Shown here: positions 17,771-27,697 of the stretch, piece by piece | How positions within the stretch are numbered: position 1 is the stretch's first letter | How the letters are laid out: every line of letters starts with the position of its first letter | From: Bin55 sp965203735 | Lineage (GTDB): Bacteria > Pseudomonadota > Gammaproteobacteria > Pseudomonadales > Azotimanducaceae | Direction: 5' to 3' | NCBI GenBank assembly: GCA_965203735.1 | Contig: OZ241909.1 | Span: forward strand, 2,170,001-2,234,000 | DNA length: 64,000 bases | Made by a program: the position numbers and the translations under genes | Notes under the pieces: generated by a model | Told to the model about the DNA's origin: nothing | What the model saw: the letters and a program-made list of their open reading frames with translations, nothing else | Database searches by the model: none

Positions 17771-19222
17771 TTAAACGTGTCGTTGAATCTCGATACGTCG
17801 GTGACGAATGATAAGCCTCATGACTTGGCCGACCTTGCAGTTGAGACTCTCGAGGATCTCTCTGACGTATCCCACGTGGATTCCATTGGCAGAGGACAAA
17901 TGCCACGTGACCTTCAAATCTCGACTCTTAGCGGGTCGATCCACCTTCACCCATTGGTAGCTATTAGGCTTGATACCAAGTTCATTTGCAAACTCAGGTG
18001 GAAATCCTGTTACAGAGTTTCCTTTTAAATGTCTCTGCTGGACCGCAAAAGTCCAATAGGGAGCTCCATTCATGAGTCTGCCGTCAATCACTTGAGACAA
18101 CGGACGAAGTTTGACTTCACTGTTCTGTCGTAGACGAGCTCGTCCGTTTTGGACGACAAATTGAGAAGTGGCAAGAAATGTGTTCATACTGGATGGCTTT
18201 ACATTGCACCTTTCCCGAATTCGATCACGAAGAAATCGAACAGAACACTCACCGCCCTGTTCTTCAAGAATGCTCTGAATCATGTCGACTACACCAACAT
18301 ACTTCTTCGTCTGAGGTGAGTCCAGCGCCCACATGTTATTGGCGACCTTAACGACTTCGTCCATACACCAAAGTCGGGCAAGCAGAGTCTTGGTGGAGAG
18401 TCCAGTCAATTCAGAGAGTTCTTCCTTGGTCGCGGGGGTTCCCAAGAATGTCAAAGCGTCCACAACTCGCATCGGCATTGTGTCGCGAGTCGCTACTGAT
18501 CCATTGGGCAAAAGTGCAATTCCAAGGCACTTAACCACCTGATTTCGGTACTTGTACCAAAACTTCGGGTCCACATCTCGGATCTGCTCCAGGTCAATCA
18601 ACTGTGCTTCTTTAGTATTGGGAATTGCCTTTCTCGCTTTTGCGATAAATTGGCGTGCTTTGGGACTAGCTCGCACGCCACGAATAGGCTTGTATCCAGA
18701 TTTCCGTTCAAGATAAACGGCATACACTTGGTCCCACGTTTCGTTTGTGGTACCCAAGATTGTGTCAAGACATGTTTGAAAATCTTGCTCAGAAGACATT
18801 TCCCCGCAACGTGAGCTAAGGTCAGAAAGCATCTTCGATGTCTCTTCTTCCAATGCTTCGTCGATGATGCTTGCAATTCGAACCTGAATTTGACGGACTC
18901 GCTCTCTAGTCAGGCCGAGCTTCTCGCCGACCAATTCCAGCGTCTGGAGCTGCGGCTTGCGGGCAAAGCGGCTGCGAGCTATCAGTTGGTGGTTTGGAGA
19001 AAGCTGATTCCAAATACGGAACATTTGGAGTTGGTGGCGGGATAGATCCGATTCATTCAATGCTGCCGAACCATCTAATTGGGCAACTAGGTCCTTGCTT
19101 CTACTATCCGGTACAGCGGTCTCCGCCGATTCGGATAGCCATGAAGAATGTGTCTGTGACCACTTTTTCTCTCCCTTGAATAGCGGCAATAAAGAATCGT
19201 CTGATGTGGGCTCGTCGGTCAT
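17771..19222 (-). CDS. DNA-binding protein with sigma-70 region 4-like helix-turn-helix
   Basis: I do not recognise the full protein. The 483-aa product (ATG at 19222 preferred because GGAGAAG lies about eight bases upstream; the frame stays open 30 codons further) contains LGLTRERVRQIQVRI near residues 102-116, which is the recognition-helix signature of sigma-70 region 4. No region 2 or promoter-melting motifs are seen, so it is not a complete sigma factor. Two later stretches (about residues 255-310 and 315-375) look like winged-helix domains. The C-terminal 90 residues are basic. It may be a specialised transcription regulator or a mobile-element or defence-linked DNA binder. It precedes moaA on the same strand by 68 bp. 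Confidence 0.6.
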   Translation of the reverse strand: MTDEPTSDDSLLPLFKGEKKWSQTHSSWLSESAETAVPDSRSKDLVAQLDGSAALNESDLSRHQLQMFRIWNQLSPNHQLIARSRFARKPQLQTLELVGEKLGLTRERVRQIQVRIASIIDEALEEETSKMLSDLSSRCGEMSSEQDFQTCLDTILGTTNETWDQVYAVYLERKSGYKPIRGVRASPKARQFIAKARKAIPNTKEAQLIDLEQIRDVDPKFWYKYRNQVVKCLGIALLPNGSVATRDTMPMRVVDALTFLGTPATKEELSELTGLSTKTLLARLWCMDEVVKVANNMWALDSPQTKKYVGVVDMIQSILEEQGGECSVRFLRDRIRERCNVKPSSMNTFLATSQFVVQNGRARLRQNSEVKLRPLSQVIDGRLMNGAPYWTFAVQQRHLKGNSVTGFPPEFANELGIKPNSYQWVKVDRPAKSRDLKVTWHLSSANGIHVGYVREILESLNCKVGQVMRLIIRHRRIEIQRHV

Positions 19223-20137
19223 TGTGTCTTCTCCGGTCGAAAGACAGGAAATGTGATGAAGTACTCGAGTGTGGGATATGCCAAGCAGCCCATGCCGATA
19301 GATCTGGACCAAAAAGAAACTATGGGTGCGAACTCCACCAACAAGTACCCTTCAATTCTTAGCGTACACTTTTGGGAAAATAAGTCAACAGTGCATCGAC
19401 TACGCTGAAGCAAAGAGGTTTGGCAGGATGCGCACTTGTTAGAAGATCACATGACTTCCGAAGTAACAATGGACTTGAGTATCGCAAGTTGAAGTGCAAG
19501 TTCACAACTGTCCTAGGACTTCGTGTAGTGAATCCGTCCTCAAGTAGGGCTAGCTAATAGCGCTACATGCCTCTGTAGAAACGATATGTACTGTATGCCA
19601 ATACATGAGAAAAAGACAAAGCAAAGCAAGAAGAGAACAGCTAACAAGAAATGACGCGGCGCAACGGATCGGAGCGCGCATTTCTGGAAGCCGTGGCGAA
19701 GATTCGTGGGACAAGGGATTTTAGTGACCACGATGCAGCCAAAATCCCGTCTTTGTGCTGGAGAGTAATCGCATTCGACAATGCGATTCTGGCAGGTGGG
19801 CTTCGACCAAAAGAATTCTGTAGGCTTTTGCAGATTTCTGTCACGTTGGAACTCACAATGCACAATTGAGTCGAATCTTCAGATTGCTGTTCTCACAATC
19901 TAGAACCCATAAAGAATCGATGCGCATACCGATTTACATCATTTTGTCCCAGTGTGCGTCTAGGTTACACCGATCATGTATAAGTGCATTGGGTGTTATA
20001 GATTATCGATTGCTAAGTAGATTGTGATTGGTTTCATAATTCCGTTCAAAAATGTATGTCAAGTACTGGGATGGGCAGACCCCCTCACGAAGAAGGTCCT
20101 TTCTTGCTCTCGGTGAGTCTTCAATAAGAACCTGAAC
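19223..20137. other. long intergenic region, no confident gene
   Basis: About 900 bp with no supported gene. A 72-codon plus-strand frame (19651-19869) and overlapping minus-strand frames of 74 and 107 codons are open, but none has a good ribosome binding site or family resemblance. The DNA is A/T-richer than the flanks around 19960-20050 and probably holds the promoters of the divergent genes on either side. Confidence 0.4.
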
Positions 20138-22510
20138 ATGAAGGTGTTCTGCACTTTAATCTCTTGGATCATGCTGAGTTGCCCAGTAGTCCTCGCGGAC
20201 AGTTCATCTCACTTAAATGTGACAGTCGAAGCCGCCAGTTTCGACAAGTACGAGATTTGGGTCTGTGTGATGCAGGAGGGTGATTCCAATACCCAAATGT
20301 CTGAACAATGGACGCGAGAAACCGCACAAGAATTTTCCGTGTCTGTTCCTTCTGGCGGCGAAGGTTCCACATTGATCTTCCTCAAAAAAAATTCTGTACC
20401 CTTGGTCATACCATTTACTCGAAGTCTCCTAGAGACGGGTCTAGTGCTCGACTTTTCGAGCGGAATCACCATTCACGGCACAGTGGCGACTACCAACGGA
20501 GAACCAGTCGACGCGGGCAATGTGTCGATGAAATACCATCACGAATACAGCTTTTCGTTTCCGGATCCCTCACTGACTCTTTGGGACCTCGGGGAAGATG
20601 GTGGTTTTGAGATTCGAGGACTCACACCAGGCCGTTTTGTCATCACTGCGAGCGCGCCGGGATTTATGCCGTCGAGCAAAGAGAAGATTCTGGTCGAACA
20701 CGAAGAGCGAACAGACGTGAATTTTGTATTGGCTAAGGCTGTGTATGTCAAGGGACGAGTGTTGGACCGCTACGGTACTCCAGTGCGTGGAGAGTTCAAC
20801 ACAGTCGTAGAGCCGCCAGAGAGTCAGACGACTACGATACGTACGGAGTTCGATCTCGATGATAACTTTCGCATCGGTCCATTTTCGGAAGGTGTTACGG
20901 TCGAGTTGACCGTTCGCGACGATCTGGGGAGACGTTCGCGACCAATCGAAGTGCAACCGCCCACCGAAGGTGTGCAGTTGCTTTTGCGGCGGTGGGTCAC
21001 GGTGTTCGGCATGGTGCAGAACAGCGAAACAGGAGACCCTGTAGAGGAACTCCAGATCACGGCTTTAGGTGAGGGAATACCCGGACAAACAGTTAACGTA
21101 TTCGCCCCAGGAGGCCGGATAGATCTTGAAACTGACGAAATGTCGCGGCAAATCGAGATTGTCGTCCCAGGATTTCTCTGGTGGTCGACCGGTATATACA
21201 TGAAACTTGAAGGTCGAGATACGTACGACTTGGGTACGATCGAGTTGGAACCAGCTCGGACGGTTCGCGGTCGAGTGACAGACAGTTCTACCCAACTACC
21301 GATTGAAGGTGCGGAAGTACGAAGAATTCAACTGCAGGAAGGAATCGTTTCCGTTTGGAACTATAGCAATGTATTCGCGCGGACAGACGGAGAAGGCAAG
21401 TTCGAAGTGACGGGACTTCCTGCTGTTGACGGATTGCTGAGTGTCGACGCGAAGGGCTATCAATCCAAATCCGTCACAGTCGAAGACGTCGATACCGTTC
21501 TGGAAATTGAAATGGATCAAAGGAGCGGCAGCCTAAGAGGACGGGTCGTGACCCTCAACGGCGATCCATTACATCCGGCGTATGTCAGCCTCGGATTTTC
21601 CGGTAAGAGGAACGCCGAGGACGGCAGCTTCTTTTTCGAGATGTCAGGAAACTATAGTATTCGCGCATCAGCGGAAATTGGCCGATCCAAAGTGATTAAA
21701 GGTACGGTCAAGAATGGGGAGCATGTCTCCGATATTGAGCTAGTGATCAGCGAAATCGGTCGCGTCCACGGCACAGTGCAGGGTCTCTCTGTAAACGAAA
21801 CCGCCGCCGTCACTGCGGACCAAAGAGGGGATCGGGTGGAGCCCAACGGAGCTTACGAAATACGAGGAATTTCGGTTGGAGCGCACCAGGCTAGATGTAC
21901 AACATCGTTAGGGCGTGAAATGTCGCGTACGATTCAAATGGACGAGACTTTGGACCTACGTCTAGACTTCAAGTTTGAAGGCGAGAACTCACTTGCAGGT
22001 AGGGTTACGGTGGCGGGAAATCCAGCTCCGTCACTCGAAGTGAAAGCAATACCCGATGAAAAAGATCATACTTGGGCTAGTACCACCACAGCGGGAGACG
22101 GCACTTTTGTCATTGAAGGGATAGACGAAGGATTCTACAAAGTCAGCGTGACTTCACGCGGGATTTCACGAAAAATATTGGTTCGGGGAGATACGCATTT
22201 CGACATTGACCTCGGATCAGCCGAACTTTCCGGGCGAATTGAAGCCCCTGGCCCCGTGCTTGGCGTACACGTATACCTGACTGGATTTGGCAGTGTCGGA
22301 AGGTTTCAGCAGCATACAACGGTTGACGCGAGCGGCACCTTTCGTTTTGCCGGCCTTGCCAGCGGACGCTACGAGGTGACCGCCATTCACGACAGGTACA
22401 AAGAGAATACTCGCACCGTCCGAATTGGCGATTCGGTACATGACTTCAACATTGTCCTCCAACCTGCCGAGGCTGAGCGGGCGGATCGGGCTGTGGAGCG
22501 GATCGATTGA
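20138..22510 (+). CDS. exported protein built of carboxypeptidase-regulatory-like beta domains
   Basis: The 790-aa product begins with a signal peptide (about residues 1-20, ending VVLA-DSS) and then consists of repeated beta-sandwich units of the carboxypeptidase regulatory-like type. Each shows a pattern such as GRVxDxxGxPVxGAxV followed by TDxxGxFxxxGLPxG, seen near residues 110-200, 205-270, 285-340, 375-460, 470-530 and 615-780. No peptidase, TonB plug or anchor domain is visible, and there is no lipobox. Such proteins usually sit in the periplasm or on the cell surface; a role in binding is inferred, not shown. It stands alone, with a decayed gene and a large repeat protein downstream on the other strand. 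Confidence 0.75.
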   Translation: MKVFCTLISWIMLSCPVVLADSSSHLNVTVEAASFDKYEIWVCVMQEGDSNTQMSEQWTRETAQEFSVSVPSGGEGSTLIFLKKNSVPLVIPFTRSLLETGLVLDFSSGITIHGTVATTNGEPVDAGNVSMKYHHEYSFSFPDPSLTLWDLGEDGGFEIRGLTPGRFVITASAPGFMPSSKEKILVEHEERTDVNFVLAKAVYVKGRVLDRYGTPVRGEFNTVVEPPESQTTTIRTEFDLDDNFRIGPFSEGVTVELTVRDDLGRRSRPIEVQPPTEGVQLLLRRWVTVFGMVQNSETGDPVEELQITALGEGIPGQTVNVFAPGGRIDLETDEMSRQIEIVVPGFLWWSTGIYMKLEGRDTYDLGTIELEPARTVRGRVTDSSTQLPIEGAEVRRIQLQEGIVSVWNYSNVFARTDGEGKFEVTGLPAVDGLLSVDAKGYQSKSVTVEDVDTVLEIEMDQRSGSLRGRVVTLNGDPLHPAYVSLGFSGKRNAEDGSFFFEMSGNYSIRASAEIGRSKVIKGTVKNGEHVSDIELVISEIGRVHGTVQGLSVNETAAVTADQRGDRVEPNGAYEIRGISVGAHQARCTTSLGREMSRTIQMDETLDLRLDFKFEGENSLAGRVTVAGNPAPSLEVKAIPDEKDHTWASTTTAGDGTFVIEGIDEGFYKVSVTSRGISRKILVRGDTHFDIDLGSAELSGRIEAPGPVLGVHVYLTGFGSVGRFQQHTTVDASGTFRFAGLASGRYEVTAIHDRYKENTRTVRIGDSVHDFNIVLQPAEAERADRAVERID

Positions 22511-22703
22511 CTTGGGACTGATCGGTACGGCGTCCCCGCAATTTGCAGAATTGGACATTCGATTGGGTAAAGTCGCGAGATTCAGCGACTCGGATCCCTA
22601 CGATCACTGCACCGCCACCAAGTCGACATTGCTTAATCAGCTACTGCCTTTCACGATGCGAGTTGAGAACTGCGGTGGTACCTTCGCTCTTTAGCAGCGC
22701 ACT

Positions 22704-23102
22704 CCTAGTGTTTGGTCGCTGGGCCGACTTCCAGATCGCTTCCCATCGCTCCTTTCTGCTGGCTGTTAAGGTAGGGCTTCACGTAGTCCTCCGGAATCAG
22801 TCTCTCATCTTGACTCAATTTCTCGAACTGCTGAAATACCGCTGCGAGCGCGTCTATTGTGACAACTGGAGACTCTGGAAACTTCAGTTCCCGTATCGTC
22901 CACTGTCGGTGTACACCCACCGCCTGCCGTCTTCATTGAGATGGCAGTGCACTGAAAGTGGGCTGTCATAGCTGCAGGGGCGTGAAACGTTAGAGTCCAA
23001 GATGTACGGGTCATTCCAATCTGTCCGATGGGACTCAAAGAAAGAGGCATGCTAACGTTTACTGAGCATCCAGACAGTGGATTGTGGAAGTAGCTCTTGA
23101 GC
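22704..23102 (-). pseudogene. probable decayed gene with two frameshifts
   Basis: On the minus strand three protein-like segments follow one another in different frames: one beginning ELKSYFHNPLSGCSVNVS (from about 23100), one with WNDPYILDSNV and CHLNEDGRRWVYTDSG (about 23030-22890), and one with WTIRELKFPESPVVTIDAL running to a stop at 22705. Read in order they resemble one protein of about 130 aa broken by two indels. No family is recognised. It lies just downstream of the helical-repeat gene, whose stop is at 23103. A plus-strand frame over the same DNA looks like a shadow. Confidence 0.4.
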
Positions 23103-25034
23103 TCATCTCCATCTAATTCTCTCTTGCTCGATCCAATGTTCAATGGCAGATATAGCATTCCCCTTCACATACTTTCGAGCATACTCAATCTGATCTTCCG
23201 TCAAGATGTCACGTAGATCGTTTCTAACAATTAACACTGCAGCGGCTGATGATTGAATTTCGGGATCAGACATGTTGCTCAGACTGTCGAGCAATCCTTT
23301 TGCATCGTGCGATACCCAACGGGATAGTATCGTTGGAACGTACTTGGAGCGATCAGAGTCTAACAGGTCGCCTGCTAACTCGAGGGCTTGGTTGGGATGT
23401 GATGCAGCGATCATCGCAGAACCCACTGTGATATATGAATTGACTCTGGTTGTGCCTTCACGTGTTTGTTGCAACATCGCTTTGGCCAGCTGTAAGTCAT
23501 CTCGTGCAATGTGGCTTATGACCGTAAGCTCTAGACCTGGCCGGTTTTCTTCGATGGGTTGTTCTAACGCACGCTGCAGAGCAAGCTGAGGATTTTGGTC
23601 TGCTAGGTTCTTGATGATTGTAGGTACGGTGCTATAGCGAACAACCGATGTTTCTTCTAGGTCCAATACCCAGTCGAGGGCAGCACTCGGATCCCGACGT
23701 GACCAGCCTTCAACAACAGAAGAGAGTACTTGTGATCGACCACCTTGAAACTCTTGGTTGTTCAATATCCAAGCCAATGCTTCTTCAGGGTCTTCTTCTG
23801 CCCAAATTGAAGCGATCTCGGACGTCAGCTGTGTCTTCTTACGTCCATCCTTCAAGTGTCGCGTCAATGAAATCGCTTCTTCAGGATTGCTGCGAGCAAT
23901 TGTCCTTAAAGCGTACTTTTGAGCATTGTCCTTCAGGTCGTTCGGAATGCGCTCAAATTCGTCCAGAATAGATTGAGGATCGTTATGTGCCCAATTGTGA
24001 ACTATTATCTGCTGCAATCCTTTGCGTACTAAGTGAGAGTCGACTTCGTTCACTGCGTCGAGAGCGGATTTCGGATTCTTTGCTGACCAGAGTCCAACCA
24101 CAAGTGAGAGTAAGGAACCATCTGGTCTGCCATCCATCTCCAAAGCTTTATCAAAGATGTCCTCGGTCTCCATGAAGTGCATTGCGGAAGCAAATACTGA
24201 ATTGATGATTTGCTCTCGTACCAGCGCGTTATCTAGGGATGCGCTGATTTCGTCCACAACGTCCAATCCCCCCTCCCTAACCCAGGTAACTGCTGCAATC
24301 GTTAGCTTCTCCATATGATCGTTATCGTATGTGCTTTCCTGTAAAGCCTCGTTCCAGTCCTTCTCGGGGTCTTTCTGGGTTTCCGATACTCTTTGCCCTC
24401 GAGAGGGACCAATCGATATCTGTCCGACTCCGAGTTCGCGAGCAATCTCTGCCTGTAGCTCCGCGGAGACGTCTGGTCGGTGAGACAGAATGCCCAACAA
24501 GGCAGCTTCAAGAGTTTCACCTTCAAATGACTTTGCACGAACCATGGCGTCGGCCAAATTGCTTCGAGCCCGTTGCCTAAATATGGACTGAACCAAAGAT
24601 GCAGGAAAGTTCTCAGCACGAGATAGCACGAGTTCCGGATTGATCTCGTGGAGTCGATCTACAAAGACCTTTTGCGATTGAAACCGAAGTGGAGCAGGCA
24701 GTTTCTTCGTCTGATCGATGAGATCGAGCAGATCAGCTTCCGTGGATTCGAGAGCAAAGTTGTAGAGAGCCAGAAGTCTAGAAAACTCGGTTTCGAGTTG
24801 GGCAATTTCGTCGAGTGTGTTTGCTTGTGCATCAGCATGAGCCAACGACGTCGATTCAACTTCACTCAAGTTGCTGGTTTGGACTCTGGGACTAGATGTA
24901 GGCTCATTGGGATTCTCGGGTATTGAGCTCCAAGAATACCACCCAATCCACAGTCCGGCTGTTGTGATTGAGCCTAAAACGAAGGCAGCACAGATACCTA
25001 AGATACCGAACTGGCGGTTCGAAGAAGATTCCAT
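23103..25034 (-). CDS. membrane-anchored helical-repeat protein
   Basis: The 643-aa product has one N-terminal membrane segment (about residues 9-33) and a largely alpha-helical periplasmic part. From about residue 295 to 560 there are units of roughly 30-35 residues with a W/I-A-x-x-DP-x-x-AL pattern, for example HNDPQSILDEF, EEDPEEALAWI, RRDPSAALDWV and DQNPQLALQRA. This resembles TPR/HEAT-like solenoids that bind other proteins. No enzyme motif is visible. The segment at residues 70-120 is also helical. The gene is monocistronic and followed by a decayed gene fragment. Confidence 0.7.
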   Translation of the reverse strand: MESSSNRQFGILGICAAFVLGSITTAGLWIGWYSWSSIPENPNEPTSSPRVQTSNLSEVESTSLAHADAQANTLDEIAQLETEFSRLLALYNFALESTEADLLDLIDQTKKLPAPLRFQSQKVFVDRLHEINPELVLSRAENFPASLVQSIFRQRARSNLADAMVRAKSFEGETLEAALLGILSHRPDVSAELQAEIARELGVGQISIGPSRGQRVSETQKDPEKDWNEALQESTYDNDHMEKLTIAAVTWVREGGLDVVDEISASLDNALVREQIINSVFASAMHFMETEDIFDKALEMDGRPDGSLLSLVVGLWSAKNPKSALDAVNEVDSHLVRKGLQQIIVHNWAHNDPQSILDEFERIPNDLKDNAQKYALRTIARSNPEEAISLTRHLKDGRKKTQLTSEIASIWAEEDPEEALAWILNNQEFQGGRSQVLSSVVEGWSRRDPSAALDWVLDLEETSVVRYSTVPTIIKNLADQNPQLALQRALEQPIEENRPGLELTVISHIARDDLQLAKAMLQQTREGTTRVNSYITVGSAMIAASHPNQALELAGDLLDSDRSKYVPTILSRWVSHDAKGLLDSLSNMSDPEIQSSAAAVLIVRNDLRDILTEDQIEYARKYVKGNAISAIEHWIEQERIRWR

Positions 25035-25397
25035 AAGAAGCTACCGATTGATCATGTCGCTGATTTGGACTCCATTCTCAGTATATGGCAAGCAACCCTA
25101 TGGTGCGAACCATTTAGATTGGATGGATGCTGGCGTAGAACACTGTCGTTGCGTCCCTCAAGTGCTTTCTCTTGAGTACGATTAGAAGAAGCAATTCTGT
25201 CAGTAACACTTGCTCCGCAAATCGGACTTTCTCTTTATTCGACCTTCTTTGGGAGTTCGATTGAATGCTTGTGCGCCAATCAAATATAGAGACCTTCTGC
25301 CATAGACACTAGATGTTTGCTCCCTAACTCCTAGCTGTCGTAGCTGCCGCTATCCAAAAACGAATATGATCTATTGAGAAATCATTCGGAGCAGAAT
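25035..25397. other. divergent intergenic region
   Basis: About 360 bp separate two divergently read genes. I see no open frame with a ribosome binding site and no clear inverted repeat. It must contain promoters for both neighbours; the only sure signal is GGAG at 25388-25391, six bases before the ATG at 25398. Confidence 0.4.
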
Positions 25398-26339
25398 ATG
25401 GAACAACCCTTCGTGCCGCACCACATAGATGCACAGGGACACTTTGCCAATGCTCGATACAAGAACATTCGTATGCCAGATTTTCAGGAAGTATCCGATG
25501 AGGAAGAGCGCAGGTCGATGTACGCAAACAAACCGATTCGCGTTTACAACGCTCGACTTCTAGATTCCCCTGCAACTATTGAGAAGCAAGGATTTCAACT
25601 GCTCCATCAAGAAACTCAAGTGCGGAACTTTCTTGATCTTGAAGTCGCCAGATCCGACTTCTATCCCGAATGTTCAAAACTCGTTAAGGAAGTCACAGGA
25701 TGTGCCGATACGTATGTAACTCAGCACCAGTATCGCAACGGGTACGGCAACCTTCCGAAAGGACATGATCGTGCAAGCAAGCCGACACCAAATGGCAGTC
25801 CTGGCAACTATGGGGGAACTCATTCAGATATCAGTGCATACGCCGAGAACCGATGGGACGAAATTGTCGATGGACGCCACTGCGCCATGTTCAACCTATG
25901 GCGCAGTATTGACTTTGATAACGACATACAGGTGATGCCATTGGCAGTGTTGGATATGACCTCGTTGGAGCTCGAAGACATAATTGCCGCCGATGCGTGG
26001 GGAGGCGCGACCGCCCAGCAGCAACATCTAGTCAGTCTCAGGCTAGCTCACAACGAGAATCACCGTTGGTACTACTATCCAAATATGAAACCGAACGAAT
26101 TGCTTATGTTCAAGCAATACGACACGAGAGAGGAAAATCCCTGCTTACGGCAGGTGTATCACGGTGCTGTTCACAATCCGCTTGCACCAGAGGACGCGCC
26201 TTTGCGCCAAACGATTGAAGTTCGAGTGCTAGCTCTGTTTGAAAAAGAACTAGACCGAGAAGCGAGGAAAGCTAGATTTCAGGCAGCTATACCGGATCAC
26301 CTGCCCGATGGAACATTGTCTGAATGGGCTTGGAGATAA
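25398..26339 (+). CDS. CmcJ/NvfI-family putative non-heme iron oxygenase
   Basis: The 313-aa product resembles the CmcJ/NvfI/AsaB group, whose characterised members are linked to oxidation or methoxylation of secondary metabolites. Visible hallmarks are NLWRSI with VMPLAVLD, WYYYPNMKPNELLMFKQYDT, a His-Ser-Asp candidate metal motif (His142, Asp144) in GGTHSDISAY, a downstream candidate His in VYHGAVHNP (255 or 259), and the terminal TIEVRVLALF. The ATG at 25398 is preferred over a TTG eight codons upstream because GGAG lies six bases before it. A paralogue lies 9 kb away (34784-35776). The thioredoxin-ankyrin gene starts 8 bp downstream and may be co-transcribed. Confidence 0.72.
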   Translation: MEQPFVPHHIDAQGHFANARYKNIRMPDFQEVSDEEERRSMYANKPIRVYNARLLDSPATIEKQGFQLLHQETQVRNFLDLEVARSDFYPECSKLVKEVTGCADTYVTQHQYRNGYGNLPKGHDRASKPTPNGSPGNYGGTHSDISAYAENRWDEIVDGRHCAMFNLWRSIDFDNDIQVMPLAVLDMTSLELEDIIAADAWGGATAQQQHLVSLRLAHNENHRWYYYPNMKPNELLMFKQYDTREENPCLRQVYHGAVHNPLAPEDAPLRQTIEVRVLALFEKELDREARKARFQAAIPDHLPDGTLSEWAWR

Positions 26340-26347
26340 TAGAAACT

Positions 26348-27649
26348 ATGACACACCACCAATCAATACTCAATATGGGCGTATTTCAATCAATCTGCAC
26401 TTCGGTGACTGGCTGTACTCAATCCGTGCCTCGTCGCAACGATGGTTTGTTTGAGAAGTCTGCTGTCTTGCCTCTCTTGCTATTGCTCGGGATTAACTGC
26501 TTGGCACAGGATCAAGCTGAGTCTACCGATGGCTCGGACGTACAGGAGTCATTAGTCGCCTACGTGACAACTGAGAATTTTGAGAGTGAGGTACTGAAAT
26601 CCGACATTCCGGTGCTAGTGGACTTCACTGCGGAATGGTGCGTGCCCTGCAAAATTGTCGATCCAATCATCGAAAGTCTTATGCCTGAGATGGACGGTCG
26701 AGCAAAGGTGTTCAAACTGGACATCGACGATTCCCCTGAAATCTACCAGCAACTCGGCGTGAATGGCGTACCTCACATACTTTTCTTCAAGAATGGTGAG
26801 GAACAGGAACGGATCTCAAGTCCGCAAGAAAGGGAAATCTACGTGGAATACCTGAATGCGTTGATCGACGGCGTATCGGCATTGAACGTGACTGTCAAGC
26901 TACTCGGTCAGGACGAGTTTCGACGCCACTACATTCTTACGAAAGATGTTGAAGTAGTTGCGGCTACGATGGAAGAATATCCCGGTCTGTTGACAAAACA
27001 GTTCGAGAACAGTCAAACTCCAATTTCCCTCATTCTGAATTTTCCCAGTGTAAGGCAGGATGAACTCATAGAGATGGCTCTGGCACAAGACCCGCCGATA
27101 TCACCTAACGATCTTGTCGGGCTAGGACGGTGTCAGGAATTCGTGGAGGCAGTTCAGCAAGATCCAGATGTGCTGAATCGCCCGGACCCGGATGGGAATT
27201 CTCCACTGAACACTGCAATGTCGAGATCTCATCGACTGGAAGAAGATTGTGTGGGCACAATTCTCGACTTGGGGCCAGATCTTAACACCAGCGGGGGATC
27301 TAGTTCCATGACTAGGTCAGTGGTACTTCTAAACGACGACGAATTGCTTTCAAGATTCCTAGAACTTGGCTGGGATCCGGAGTCACGTGACACGTCTGGT
27401 AGAAATGCGTTGCACTGGGCGGCGTTGTACGGTTATCTTAGTAATGTACGCGTTTTGCTCGAACACGGTGTCGACCATTCCATAAAGACTTCTGACGGCG
27501 AAACCGCAGCACAGATTGTGCAGCGTGCACTTGATCGAAGGCTACAGTTGCTCGAGCAAAACTCTTCCGCACTAAGTGAGACTGATCTCGCTGAAATTGA
27601 GGAAGTTGTTCAAGAGATGGAAGGACTTGTAGCTCTGTTAAGCGGATAA
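26348..27649 (+). CDS. exported thioredoxin domain fused to ankyrin-type repeats
   Basis: The 433-aa product has a hydrophobic export segment (about residues 38-53 ending CLAQ), a thioredoxin domain (about 65-170) with active site WCVPC (Cys98, Cys101) and the cis-proline in VNGVPHILFF, and a C-terminal region with ankyrin-like repeats (RDTSGRNALHWAALYGYLSNV and neighbours, about residues 290-390). The first cysteine after the signal could also be acylated but no proper lipobox is seen. The start is uncertain: an ATG at 26324 overlaps the oxygenase gene; 26348 has GGAG twelve bases upstream. WCVPC rather than WCGPC suggests altered redox behaviour. Likely periplasmic redox or protein-binding role, inferred. 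Confidence 0.72.
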   Translation: MTHHQSILNMGVFQSICTSVTGCTQSVPRRNDGLFEKSAVLPLLLLLGINCLAQDQAESTDGSDVQESLVAYVTTENFESEVLKSDIPVLVDFTAEWCVPCKIVDPIIESLMPEMDGRAKVFKLDIDDSPEIYQQLGVNGVPHILFFKNGEEQERISSPQEREIYVEYLNALIDGVSALNVTVKLLGQDEFRRHYILTKDVEVVAATMEEYPGLLTKQFENSQTPISLILNFPSVRQDELIEMALAQDPPISPNDLVGLGRCQEFVEAVQQDPDVLNRPDPDGNSPLNTAMSRSHRLEEDCVGTILDLGPDLNTSGGSSSMTRSVVLLNDDELLSRFLELGWDPESRDTSGRNALHWAALYGYLSNVRVLLEHGVDHSIKTSDGETAAQIVQRALDRRLQLLEQNSSALSETDLAEIEEVVQEMEGLVALLSG

Positions 27650-27697
27650 GATACTAGGGAAGAAAACTAGAGCTTGGCATCGTGGAACTTCGATCGC

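Noticed and set aside
19540..19869. overlapping small frames of 72, 74 and 107 codons on both strands
   Set aside because: No ribosome binding site, no recognisable family, and mutual overlap; listed only as an intergenic region.
22543..22971. 142-codon plus-strand frame after the carboxypeptidase-regulatory protein
   Set aside because: The composition is unlike a protein of this genome and the minus strand gives better protein-like segments over the same DNA.
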